64,000 nt of DNA from CAYRJD01 sp965247395 (lineage in GTDB: Bacteria; Actinomycetota; Acidimicrobiia; Acidimicrobiales; Poriferisodalaceae): assembly GCA_965247395.1 (NCBI GenBank), contig OZ252012.1, forward strand, positions 744,001-808,000. The letters are read 5' to 3'. The stretch's first letter is position 1, and the number at the start of each line of letters is the position of its first letter. The translations under genes and the position numbers were made by a program. Shown piece by piece: positions 7,671-16,600 of the stretch. Below the pieces are notes generated by a model. It was not told where the DNA came from. It ran no database searches and was given only the letters and a program-made list of their open reading frames with translations.

Positions 7671-8210
7671 CTCCAGTTGCTCATCGAAATTTTGATCCTC
7701 TGGTTTGACCAGTTCAGGTCGTTCTTTCGCAATGCCTTTGTGTAGCTCTTGCTTGATGGTGTCAAGTGACAAGACATTCAGTGCGCCTTGTCCGGGCTTG
7801 CTTAGCACGTTCACCAGTTCGCCATTAGCCACCGCATAGACCTCTTTGTCGTAAATGACAATATGAGCGACCTCTGAATGACCCTTGAGTTCGGTCCTCA
7901 CGTATTTGAAGACCCTCTTGATCTTTTGCAGCGATACACCGGCGTCTCGCAGCATTTTGACCACCTTGAGCTCCAGCAGATCGGTGTAGCTGTACATGCG
8001 CCGCGAGCCGCTGCCCTTGGCTTGCACTGATGGCTTCACCGGTCCATGGCGTGCCCACTCATCAAGCATGCGGTAGGTGATGCCTGTGATTTTCCAGGAC
8101 TGGTCAGCGGTGTAGCCCGCGCAGTAATAATCCGTACCAGGCTCTTCGAGTTCGCCAGTCTCATCGAGCTTGGCTGATTTTGTTGGCTCGTTGGAGTTTT
8201 TGTCTGGCAT
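7659..8210 (-). CDS. MerR-family regulator (Rv1830-like)
   Basis: About 183 residues from ATG 8210, which has AGAGGG upstream; the frame is open to 8339 but the extra residues look non-coding. A winged-helix MerR DNA-binding domain covers about residues 33-105: ITYRMLDEWARHG, then RRMYSYTDLLELKVVKMLRDAGVSLQKIK. The C-terminal part has VIYDKEVYAVANGELVNVL and lacks obvious metal-ligand cysteines. It closes the run pgsA-gcvH-garA-ftsR-DUF151-merR, the same order as Rv1822-Rv1830 in Mycobacterium tuberculosis, where this last member is Rv1830. Target genes are not known from sequence. Confidence 0.85.
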   Translation of the reverse strand: MPDKNSNEPTKSAKLDETGELEEPGTDYYCAGYTADQSWKITGITYRMLDEWARHGPVKPSVQAKGSGSRRMYSYTDLLELKVVKMLRDAGVSLQKIKRVFKYVRTELKGHSEVAHIVIYDKEVYAVANGELVNVLSKPGQGALNVLSLDTIKQELHKGIAKERPELVKPEDQNFDEQLELGV

Positions 8211-8355
8211 CGTGCCCTCTGTACTGGTGCCGGTAGCCGAGTTGCGTGGCTTGATTGCGTGGTTTACAAACAACACTGCCGTAACTACAAGCGTGTGATC
8301 TACCGAGCCCAGAGTAGAACGGCCTATTGCAAATTGCAATAGTGAATATTTCTAG

Positions 8356-8913
8356 CTAGCTGGAGGAGTCGGAGTCTGGGTTGGAGTCAAAGTCATCAGG
8401 GCTGACGTCAGAGAGAAACTCTTTGAACTCATCCAGCAGTTCCTCGGGATCAACATCGTTGGCTTCGGTGCCATCAATCGCCGAATGAAGCTCAACAATC
8501 TGTCCAGCCTCATCCATTACTTCCTGGCTGGCGAAGATTGCAGCGGAGCTTCGAACCGCCAGAGCCACTGCGTCGCTCGGGCGAGCCGAGATGACATGCA
8601 GCGTGCCGTTTAGCTTGATCTCTAATTCAGCGAAGAACGTCCGATCACTGATCTCTGTGATAGTCACTCGCACGAGCTTCACATCCAGCTCGTCAAAGAT
8701 CACCTGCAACAAGTCGTGCGTAAGCGGCCGCGGCAGCACAATCCCTTCAATGCCGCGGTAGATGGCTTGGGCTTCTGGGTCATCAATCACCACTGGCAAC
8801 ACACGCCCTTCACCCGCTGCCTCGCGCAGAAGCATCAAGCGGCTTTGGGAAGGAACCTGGACCTGCAAGCCCAGCAGTTTCAGTTCCACAAGCGGGGAAG
8901 CACTCTCAGCCAT
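8356..8913 (-). CDS. bifunctional nuclease family (DUF151) protein
   Basis: A 185-residue protein with a DUF151/BFN domain over about residues 8-140. Recognisable segments are VLPVVIDDPEAQAIYRGIEG, RPLTHDLL and SARPSDAVALAVRS. Plant members have RNase and DNase activity; bacterial members (Rv1829 position) are conserved but poorly characterised. The C-terminal 40 residues are strongly acidic (DPEELLDEFKEFLSDVSPDD, then Asp/Ser). It lies 57 bp after ftsR and 145 bp before the MerR start, in the same direction as both. Confidence 0.9.
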   Translation of the reverse strand: MAESASPLVELKLLGLQVQVPSQSRLMLLREAAGEGRVLPVVIDDPEAQAIYRGIEGIVLPRPLTHDLLQVIFDELDVKLVRVTITEISDRTFFAELEIKLNGTLHVISARPSDAVALAVRSSAAIFASQEVMDEAGQIVELHSAIDGTEANDVDPEELLDEFKEFLSDVSPDDFDSNPDSDSSS

Positions 8914-8970
8914 AACCGCAGGCTACCGCCGTTGCAAAATTAGATAGATCGCAGCAGCAAGCTGGAACCG

Positions 8971-9915
8971 TTAGTCCAGGATTTCAGCCATGGCTGCACG
9001 CATGACCATCGTTCGCATGTGATCACCAAGTTGTAATAGGCGCTCCGCTGCATGGCGAGCGTTGTCATCGGCATCAGGGCTTGAGGCGTAGACAACAGGC
9101 TGCAAGCTCTGCACGTACATACCGGCGTCTCGCTTAGCGGCATTGCAGGAGATGCGCAGATGGCGAGGCTCTACACCGTGAGTAGCGAACTCGTGTGCAA
9201 TGCGTGCCACAGCAAGAGCATCCTCGTTAAAGAGCGTCTGGGTTTGCTGGGCTTGGACCTGCTGCGATTGGTCTAGCGGCTTCAGAATTGCGTAGTCGAT
9301 CAGTTCGTTGATTTGAGAGGGTTCCAACCCGGTCGCAGCGCAAAGCTCATCAAGGGTGTATGTCTTGGCGCCACCACTGTGCTCTCCACCGTTTTGTTGC
9401 GCCCCGTTACTTGATGTGGAGTTACTTGGCGCGGGGCTGTTTGGAGCGGAATTGCTGGAGTCAGTGCTTGAAGTGCTGGTTGCGCTGGCAACAGGGTTGC
9501 TGCTGGAGTTACTGGAATCAGCTGGCTGCGGAGCTTCTTCGTGGTCATCAAACTCAAGACCGAGTGTTTGTGCTGCGGGCTGCTCCTGTTGACCCCAGAT
9601 GTCAGCCAGATGCTCGCCTCGTTCGATCTGGCCAGCGATGACGTTCAACGGAAGATACTTATCTCGCTGACAGGTCAGAATCCACCGCAGCACCTTCACA
9701 TCATGAGCGCTAAACATCCGATAGCCCGAAACCGTGCGGGACAGCTTGATCAGCTTGCGGTTTTCAAGGAACCGAATCTTTGACCCCGTGAGCTCCGGAA
9801 ATTCTTCGGACAGTTGGTCAACAACCTGCCCGATGGATATCCGGCCTGCCAGTTCAAGGTCAGGCGTTTCCGAAACTATTTCTTGAGCATTGCTCTGAAC
9901 GCTGGACTCACTCAT
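8971..9915 (-). CDS. ftsR: MerR-family regulator FtsR-like (Rv1828 homologue)
   Basis: 314 residues with an N-terminal MerR winged helix at about 25-95 (ISIGQVVDQL, KIRFLENRKLI, GYRMFSAHDVKVLRWIL). A second, conserved domain is at about 185-314 (YTLDELCAATGLEPSQINELIDY, ending AERLLQLGDHMRTMVMRAAMAEIL). This two-domain layout and the position directly after garA match Rv1828 and corynebacterial FtsR, which activates ftsZ. The two domains are joined by about 55 residues of Ser/Asn/Pro/Thr low complexity (near 128-182), longer than I would expect. The start overlaps the garA stop by ATGA. Symbol is by synteny and similarity. Confidence 0.85.
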   Translation of the reverse strand: MSESSVQSNAQEIVSETPDLELAGRISIGQVVDQLSEEFPELTGSKIRFLENRKLIKLSRTVSGYRMFSAHDVKVLRWILTCQRDKYLPLNVIAGQIERGEHLADIWGQQEQPAAQTLGLEFDDHEEAPQPADSSNSSSNPVASATSTSSTDSSNSAPNSPAPSNSTSSNGAQQNGGEHSGGAKTYTLDELCAATGLEPSQINELIDYAILKPLDQSQQVQAQQTQTLFNEDALAVARIAHEFATHGVEPRHLRISCNAAKRDAGMYVQSLQPVVYASSPDADDNARHAAERLLQLGDHMRTMVMRAAMAEILD

Positions 9916-10406
9916 AGGCCGACTGAAGACACTATGTACAACAAACGAAACTTTCCCACTTGCAGCTCATCACCACTAGTTAGCACCTGTTCTTCATCGA
10001 TACGAGTGCCGTTCACGTACGTACCGTTCAGCGACCCGGTGTCGCGTGCAGCGTAGCCGGTTGCTCCTTCCAGTAATTCCACATGCTTACGAGACACGGT
10101 GATGTCATCCAAGAACACGTTGCTGTCAGGATGACGGCCGATCGAAACTGTCTGGCCTTCTACTCCAAACCGAGTGCCTGACCGATGGCCAGAAACAACC
10201 ACCAACTCCACCGCTGGCCCGCCCGCACTGGGGTCAGATGCCAGCGTAGTGAGTGCTTGTGTAGACCCTTCAAGGTCGGTTGTCAGGTGAGCGCCACAAG
10301 CTGAGCAGAAGCGGGCATCGGGTTCGTTGTCGTGACCGCACAGACGGCAATACGCACGCGCAGCCTGGTCTGGATTGCTAGCTGGACTATCCGGTGGGTT
10401 ATTCAT
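9912..10406 (-). CDS. garA: FHA-domain protein, GarA/OdhI-like, with N-terminal zinc ribbon
   Basis: 164 residues. The C-terminal FHA domain (about 75-160) has the phosphopeptide-binding residues: SIGRHPDSN, SRKHVELLEG and GSLNGTYVNG. In mycobacteria and corynebacteria, GarA/OdhI binds and inhibits 2-oxoglutarate dehydrogenase and glutamate dehydrogenase, switched by kinase phosphorylation of an N-terminal ETTS-type motif. Here I do not see that motif; instead residues 18-40 form a CxxC...CxxC ribbon (CRLCGHDNEPDARFCSACG). It is followed by a Thr/Ser stretch that might be phosphorylated. It lies between gcvH (8-bp overlap) and ftsR (4-bp overlap), the conserved place for garA. Confidence 0.85.
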   Translation of the reverse strand: MNNPPDSPASNPDQAARAYCRLCGHDNEPDARFCSACGAHLTTDLEGSTQALTTLASDPSAGGPAVELVVVSGHRSGTRFGVEGQTVSIGRHPDSNVFLDDITVSRKHVELLEGATGYAARDTGSLNGTYVNGTRIDEEQVLTSGDELQVGKFRLLYIVSSVGL

Positions 10407-10794
10407 CTTTGACGAGTGCCTCGTAATCCGTAGCGCTCAACAACTCTGCTAGCTGGCCTTCGTCGCTCAATGCAATCACACAGATCCAGCCTTCGCCGTA
10501 CGGGTCTTCGTTGATCCGCTGGGGTTCGTCATCCAAAACATTATTCACAGCAACGATCTCACCGGAAACCGGCGCAAACAAATCTGAAACCGACTTTGTA
10601 GATTCGATTTCTCCTAACGGTTCGCCAGCGCTCACCTGCGATCCCGGCGGCTCCACCTCCACAAACACGACATCACCCAGAGCGTCCTGGGCAAAGTCGG
10701 TAATTCCCACCTGAACTGCCATGCGCCCCTCATGTTCGGTGCGGCGCGTCCATTCGTGATCCGAGGAATAGGCGAGATCATCGGGGGTGTTCAC
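10399..10794 (-). CDS. gcvH: glycine cleavage system H protein
   Basis: The lipoyl carrier protein of the glycine cleavage complex. From GTG 10794 it has 131 residues, beginning VNTPDDLAYSSDHEW as expected. The lipoylated lysine is in GEIESTKSVSDLFAP near residue 66, and the C-terminal NEDPYGEGW is conserved. The frame remains open upstream to 10887, but those 31 residues come from a 21-bp tandem repeat (a seven-residue periodicity such as HAFLRAG, HIFLRAS) and are probably not translated. No gcvT or gcvP is in the window. It overlaps garA by 8 bp. Confidence 0.92.
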   Translation of the reverse strand: MNTPDDLAYSSDHEWTRRTEHEGRMAVQVGITDFAQDALGDVVFVEVEPPGSQVSAGEPLGEIESTKSVSDLFAPVSGEIVAVNNVLDDEPQRINEDPYGEGWICVIALSDEGQLAELLSATDYEALVKDE

Positions 10795-10810
10795 GCTGGC
10801 GAAACTACTC

Positions 10811-10936
10811 CATACCTGCACGCAAATTACGTGGCTTGCTCGCAAAAATATATGGCCTGCACGCAAAAACGCGTGGCTTACTCGCAAAGATGCTTGGCCT
10901 GTTAGTTGGAATATTTGGCTTGTTAGTTGGAATGTT
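10811..10936. repeat. six 21-bp imperfect tandem repeats between pgsA and gcvH
   Basis: Units begin at 10811, 10832, 10853, 10874, 10895 and 10916. On the plus strand most open with TGGCYTG; the first four continue with CWCGCAAA and the last two with TTAGTTGGAAT. The array fills the 144 bp between the pgsA stop and the gcvH start. The two closing units are closer to each other than to the rest, which suggests stepwise duplication. Confidence 0.85.
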
Positions 10937-10938
10937 TA

Positions 10939-11544
10939 TCACTGGGAATGTCGCGCGCGCAAAGCCTGCTTGGCTTCAGGAATGTAAAGCAGCGCAGAGT
11001 AATAGTGAATCGGCAGCCCCACCGCAGCGCAGGTCCATCCCAGCACTGCGAACATGTCGGCCACACCGATGTCTGAATTTCCCGCCAAAAAAGATGGCAC
11101 TGCGAACATCAACAGCAGCGTGCCAGTCTTGCCCCACCAGGTGACGTCAAGCTTGCGAGCGCCCAACGCCCCCAGCACCAACGCCGCAATGGCAACGCCA
11201 CCTTCACGTATTAATGCAAATATCGCCACCACTAGCGGTAGTGACCCATCAACAATCATCGCAATCACGGCAACCAATAACAGCAGGCGATCCGCGGTCG
11301 GATCAAGAATCTTGCCGAGCTCCGACTCTTGGTTAAACCGGCGCGCTATGTAGCCATCGACCCAATCAGTAGCAGCCAGCACACCCAGCAACACTGCTGC
11401 AGCCCAACGATCTTCCAGGCCAAACAGCACCCACAAAAACACCGGCAACGCCAGCAGGCGAATAGCGCTAATCAGATTTGGAATCGTGAATGGCCGCCAG
11501 CCAAGCTCGGATTTTGGATCGGGCACTGCCTCGGATTCGACCAC
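10939..11544 (-). CDS. CDP-alcohol phosphatidyltransferase (PgsA-like)
   Basis: A 201-residue membrane enzyme that transfers a phosphatidyl group from CDP-diacylglycerol to an alcohol. The full family signature D-x2-DG-x2-AR-x8-G-x3-D-x3-D is present as DWVDGYIARR...ELGKILDPTAD near residues 61-86. There are five to six hydrophobic segments. The start of about 20 residues with PFTIPNLISAIRLLALPVF is typical of phosphatidylglycerophosphate synthases, and the synteny with Rv1822 (pgsA2) supports that reading. A cardiolipin synthase role is possible. Start is GTG at 11544, directly following the HIT gene stop by 7 bp. Confidence 0.88.
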   Translation of the reverse strand: MVESEAVPDPKSELGWRPFTIPNLISAIRLLALPVFLWVLFGLEDRWAAAVLLGVLAATDWVDGYIARRFNQESELGKILDPTADRLLLLVAVIAMIVDGSLPLVVAIFALIREGGVAIAALVLGALGARKLDVTWWGKTGTLLLMFAVPSFLAGNSDIGVADMFAVLGWTCAAVGLPIHYYSALLYIPEAKQALRARHSQ

Positions 11545-11551
11545 GACCTGG

Positions 11552-11962
11552 CTAGTTCAACTCGAGCAAGGCGAGTTGCATGGTTATCTCGTCAGCCGGT
11601 TCTTGCAGCTGGTCGGAGTCGACCATCGGCGGTGTGTGCGACATGTCCATCTCAACTAGCGAGTTGATCGGCACTACATGCAGGTGAAGATGCGGTACCT
11701 CAAAGCCAGCAATAACCAAACCGATGCGAGCTGGCGAAAATGCAGCCATCTGTGCCTTACCGATTTGTTGAGCTACCTCAAAAAGATGTAACTGCAGGTC
11801 TAGCTCGGCATCAAGCCAGTGGTCAACTTCCTTGATTGGTACCACCAGCGTGTGGCCGGTCTTGAGTGGGTTGATCGACATGAATGCCACGCACTTGTCG
11901 TCTTTCCACACAAATGTGGCTGGCAACTCGCCCTCAATAATTTTGGTAAATATTGTGCTCAT
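11552..11962 (-). CDS. HIT family nucleotide-binding hydrolase
   Basis: A 136-residue histidine-triad protein, probably hydrolysing nucleoside phosphoramidates or dinucleotides. The triad is HLHLHVVP near residue 93, and the N-terminal segment IFTKIIEGELPATFVWKDD is the standard Hint-type opening (I-x-KIIxGE). NPLKTGHTLVVPI near residue 31 is conserved. HIT and pgsA genes are neighbours in many actinobacteria. Spacing to the TPP enzyme stop is 6 bp, so it is in the same transcript. Confidence 0.92.
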   Translation of the reverse strand: MSTIFTKIIEGELPATFVWKDDKCVAFMSINPLKTGHTLVVPIKEVDHWLDAELDLQLHLFEVAQQIGKAQMAAFSPARIGLVIAGFEVPHLHLHVVPINSLVEMDMSHTPPMVDSDQLQEPADEITMQLALLELN

Positions 11963-11968
11963 AGCAAC

Positions 11969-13630
11969 TCACACATAGGTCGAGCCCTTCATTGCGCCAC
12001 GGTCTTGGCGAATCTCGACATTCACTAGTGCTGGCTTACCCGATTCAAATGCTCGTGCTAGCGCGGGTGCGATGTCATCTGGCTGCGTCACGTGCTCACC
12101 ATGTCCGCCGAGAGCTTCCACCACCTTGTCGTAGCGGGTATAGGCAAGCTCGGTAGCGATGACGCGGTCTTGGCCATAGAGACTGGCCTGAGGTCGCAAC
12201 ATTTGGCCCCAAGCGGCGTCATTACCCACCACGCCCACAATCGGCAAACCAAATCTCACCGCGGTATCAAACTCAAATCCGTTCAACCCAAAAGAACCGT
12301 CTCCATAGACGATTAGCACTCGCTTTTGCGGGAACGCTTTTTGCGCCGCTAGCGCAAACGGCATACCCACACCTAGCGTGCCAAGTGGGCCAGGATCCAT
12401 CCAGGCACCCTGGCGTGGAACAGGTATCACCTTGGAGGCTTGCGCCACGATGTCGCCTCCGTCTCCAATCACGATCATGTCGTCGGTTACAACCGCGGCG
12501 ATCTCTCGACACAAACGCAAAGGGTCAATCGGCACTTCGTCGCTGTTGAGCTCTGCTTTTCGCTGTTCGTCTAGTTCTTCTTCGCGCTTGGATAGTCGGC
12601 TCAAAAAGGCACTGGCATCAGGCATTGGCCCGTTTTGTTTAAGCGCATACAGCAGTGCTTCAAGGTTTGCGCCAAGGTTGCCTGCCAAGCCGACACGGGC
12701 TGATCGGTTCTGACCAATCAGCGTCTCATCGAGGTCTAGCTGGATAATGGTTGTTTCCGGCGGTATCACACGACCGAACTTCATTCGAAAATCCAACGGT
12801 GCCCCTGCTAACACCACTACGTCGGCCTCCGATAACGCATCTTTGCGTGTCAGCGATAAGAAAGATGGATGATCCCAAGCGACCTCACCGCGTGCCATGC
12901 CGTTGACATAGCAAGGCATTGATGTGGCGTCTAATAGTGCTGCCAAAGCGTCGCCGCCACCGCTCCACTTCAGCGATGTCCCTGCCATCACCACGGGCGA
13001 CTGAGCTGCGGCAAGCAGCTGAGCGGCTTGTTCGATTTTTTGTGGCGAGGCAACCGCATCTACTCGATAATCACGAAAGGTCGGTAACTCAACCTTGGAG
13101 AGGTCAACCGGAGCGTGTAGCACGTCCATCGGTATTTCCAAAAAGGCTGGACCTGGCACGCCGCTTAGCGCATTTCGGATGGCTAGCTCGATGTATTCAC
13201 CGATGCGGTCGGTTCTAAGGCATGCGTCAGCCCACTTCGTTATGGGTCGCATCATTGACACGTGATCCATTTCTTGCAACGATCCGCGCCCGGAGTTGCC
13301 GAACGGACCTTGTCCACCGAACACGAGAATCGGAGAGTTGGCTCGCCAAGCGTTTGCTACGCCGGTTACGCCATCGGTTACACCTGGACCAGCGGTGAGA
13401 ATCGCCACGCCAACCTTGCCGGGATGCAGTCGCGCCCATGCGTCGGCTGCATGAACGGCGGCTTGTTCGTGGCGAACGTCAATCACATCAATGCCTTCGT
13501 CGATGCAGCCGTCATAGATGCCCATTACATGTCCGCCCGACAAGGTGAACACGCACTCCACTCCAGCGGCTGCCAGGCAGCGCGCCGCCAGCTTGCCGCC
13601 GTGATCTGTGCCGGTTGTTGTTTCGGCCAT
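11969..13630 (-). CDS. thiamine diphosphate-dependent enzyme, acetolactate synthase-like
   Basis: 553 residues with the three-domain layout of the acetohydroxyacid synthase/2-hydroxyacyl-CoA lyase group. The pyrimidine-binding domain has the catalytic glutamate in VRHEQAAVHAADAWAR near residue 54. A central Rossmann-like domain follows (about 190-340). The C-terminal PP domain has GDGSFGLNGFEFDTAVRFG and then GNDAAWG, where classical members have NN. It could be a second acetolactate synthase catalytic subunit (IlvG/IlvX-like) or an oxalyl-CoA/2-hydroxyacyl-CoA lyase relative; no regulatory IlvN subunit is near. GGAAG precedes the ATG. It lies 26 bp after leuS. Confidence 0.8.
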   Translation of the reverse strand: MAETTTGTDHGGKLAARCLAAAGVECVFTLSGGHVMGIYDGCIDEGIDVIDVRHEQAAVHAADAWARLHPGKVGVAILTAGPGVTDGVTGVANAWRANSPILVFGGQGPFGNSGRGSLQEMDHVSMMRPITKWADACLRTDRIGEYIELAIRNALSGVPGPAFLEIPMDVLHAPVDLSKVELPTFRDYRVDAVASPQKIEQAAQLLAAAQSPVVMAGTSLKWSGGGDALAALLDATSMPCYVNGMARGEVAWDHPSFLSLTRKDALSEADVVVLAGAPLDFRMKFGRVIPPETTIIQLDLDETLIGQNRSARVGLAGNLGANLEALLYALKQNGPMPDASAFLSRLSKREEELDEQRKAELNSDEVPIDPLRLCREIAAVVTDDMIVIGDGGDIVAQASKVIPVPRQGAWMDPGPLGTLGVGMPFALAAQKAFPQKRVLIVYGDGSFGLNGFEFDTAVRFGLPIVGVVGNDAAWGQMLRPQASLYGQDRVIATELAYTRYDKVVEALGGHGEHVTQPDDIAPALARAFESGKPALVNVEIRQDRGAMKGSTYV

Positions 13631-13656
13631 CTATTTGCTTCCTTGTTTGTACACCG

Positions 13657-16600
13657 CTAGACCACCACGACGTTCACTAGTTTGGCCGGGACGCTTATCA
13701 CGCGCTTGATTTCTGAATCACCGACCAGCTCTTTGATGCGTTCATTGGCTAGAGCTGCAGCGCGCAAATCGTCTTGCGAGGCGTCTGTAGCAACGATCAT
13801 TCGGCTGCGCACCTTGCCGTTTATCTGAATCGGAATCTCCACCGTGTCCGCCGCTAGCAGGCTTTTATCGGCCACCGGAAACGGCGCGTACACCACTGAC
13901 TCGGCGTCGGTGGCAAGATCAACGGGCACAGTGTTTGTCTCTGCCGCTCCTGAAGCTGCAGTGCCCGGGTCTGTAACGCTTGCGCCTGCAAGCACCCCGG
14001 GTGAGTCGTGCAACATCGCCCAGAGTTGTTCGGCCAAATGCGGTACTAGCGGTGCCATCAGACGCACCAGCACGTCGGCCGCTGTGCGTGGCACCGGTGC
14101 GGCGCGCCGTGTCAGTTCATTGTTTAGCTCTGAGATACGAGCAATGGCTGAGTTAAAACGCAAATTTTCCATCGCCTCAGTTACCGACGCGATGGTTTGG
14201 TGCAACAAACGCATGAGCTCTGGGTCGAGTGTTTCGTCGCTAACCGATATGGCTCCGGTTTGTTCATCAACCAAGTTGCGCCAAATGCGCTGTAGCAGTC
14301 GGTGTGATCCGACCACCGAGCGCGTCTCCCATGGGCGATCTTGGTCGAGCGGTCCCATGAACATTTCATAAAGCCGCAAGGTGTCTGCGCCGTAGGTGGC
14401 GTAGATGTCGTCGGGTGCCACGGCGTTACGTAGCGACTTGCCCATCTTTCCGAAGGAACGATTCAGGGCCTTGTCGGGTGCAGAGTCAGCAAAATATTCG
14501 CCATCTTTTTCATGCACTTTTTCTGCGTCCACATAGACACCGCGCTCATCTTGGTAGGCGGCCGCCAAGATGTAGCCCTGGTTGAGAAGTCGCTTGAATG
14601 GCTCTGTGCCGCTGACGTGCCCTAAATCATGGAGCACCTTGTGCCAAAACCGGGCGTATAGAAGGTGCAAGACTGCGTGCTCTACTCCGCCCACATAAAG
14701 GTCAACTCCGCCCACTCCGCCTTCAGGATCGCTCATCCAGTAGCGCTCAATCGCAGGATCAACCAGACGTTCTGAGTTGTTCGGATCCAGGTAACGCAGG
14801 TAGTACCAGCACGATCCAGCCCAGTTCGGCATCGTGTTGAGTTCGCGCCGGTAGGTGCGTTCGCCATCACCTAGGTCGTACTTGGCCGACGCCCATTCAG
14901 CGTCTCTGCCTAGCGGTGGCTCTGGCTCGGCGTGCTCATCTAGCGCGCGGGGAGCCCAATCCATTAATTCGGGTAGCTGCACCGGTAGTTCAGATTCGGG
15001 CACGGCTTGCGGTAGTCCGTGCTCGTCGAACACGATTGGGAAAGGCTCACCCCAGTAACGCTGGCGAGAAAACAACCAGTCGTGCAGTTTGTAAGTGACC
15101 TTGGGCTCGCCGCAGTCGTTATCTATTAGCCATTTGATGATCTCTTCCTTGGCTTGCGCAATGGACATGCCGTTTAAGAAATCGCTGTTGATAGTTAGGC
15201 CCTCTCCGCTGTAGGCCTCACCCTCAAAATCGTCTGGCGGCTGCACCGTGCGAAAAATCCCTATGCCGTATTTCTTGGCAAAGTCCCAGTCGCGCTGGTC
15301 TTCACCTGGCACGCTCATTACCGCCCCGGTGCCGTAGCCCATTAGTACGTAGTCGGCAATGAAGATCGGTATTTCTGTACCGCTTACGGGCACGACGCAG
15401 TTTGTTCCCAGATAGACGCCGGTTTTATCTCGCTCGCCTTGCCGTTCAAACTCGCTAAGGGAGGCTGCTGTTAGTTGATAAGCCTCAACCGCTTCAGCCG
15501 GAGTAGCTGCACCGTTTGTCCAGGCTGGCGGGGTGCTGTCGGGCCAAGCGGATGCGGTCAGTTGTTTGACTAACGGATGTTCGGGCGCCAAGACCATGGC
15601 AGTAGTGCCGTAAATGGTGTCTGGGCGAGTCGTGAATACTTCTATTGACACAGCCGTCGCGGCTGGGTCCGGCGCTGCAGAGTCCAGTGCCGCAAGAGAC
15701 ACAGCAAAGCTAATATGTGCACCTTCGGAGCGACCGATCCAGTTGCGTTGCATCAGCTTCACTGAGGTCGACCAATCAAGCCGATCAAGGTCTTCTAGTA
15801 ATCGATCCGCATATGCGGTGATACGCATCATCCATTGCTTAAGCGGACGGCGGAAAACCTTGTGGTCTCCCCTCTCGCTGCGACCCTCGGCGGTGATCTC
15901 CTCGTTTGCAAGCACGGTGCCCAGACCAGGGCACCAGTTCACCTGCGCCTCAGCTAGGTAAGCCAGCCGGTGTTGGTTGAGTTCTTGGTGGCGTTGCTGG
16001 TCATCCAGTTCGGCCCACGACGATCCACTGGTGGTTGAGCGCTCACCAGACTCAAACTCGGTGATTAGCTCGGAAATTGGCCTGGCTCTTTCGGCGCTCT
16101 GGTCATACCAGCTGTTGTAAATCTGCAAGAAGATCCATTGCGTCCAGCGGTAGTAATCCTCATCGGTGGTGGCAAAGCCTCGGCGGCTGTCGTGTCCTAA
16201 GCCCAGCCGCTTGAGTTGGCGGGACATGTTGGCGATGTTGCGTTCGGTGTTGACACGCGGGTGTTCCCCGGTTTGTCTGGCGTGCTCTTCGGCGGGCAAG
16301 CCAAAAGCGTCGTAGCCCATTGTGTGCAATACATGGAAGCCACACATTCGTTTGAATCGGGCGTAAACATCGGTGCCGATAAATCCCAACGGGTGTCCCA
16401 CATGCAAACCTGCACCCGACGGATACGGAAACATGTCCATGATGAACAGCTTTTGCCCAACAACGGCCTTGCTAGAACCACTGTTGCTAGAAACAGCACT
16501 GTTAGAACCAGCACCGTCAGCGGGCTCGTTGCTGGTGTGATACGTGCCGCAAGATTCCCAGTGGTTTTGCCAGCCGGTTTCGATTCTTCCGGCTAGTTCG

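Noticed and set aside
10795..10938. Glycine riboswitch upstream of gcvH
   Set aside because: The gap is taken up by the 21-bp array and I see no tandem glycine-aptamer pattern.
10836..11144. Plus-strand hydrophobic ORF over the 21-bp array (LAKIYGLHAK-type repeats)
   Set aside because: It arises from the repeat and then runs antisense through pgsA; no sign of selection or a start signal.
13844..14371. Plus-strand ORF of 175 codons opposite the leuS 3' part
   Set aside because: Composition is a shadow of leuS codons; no domain.
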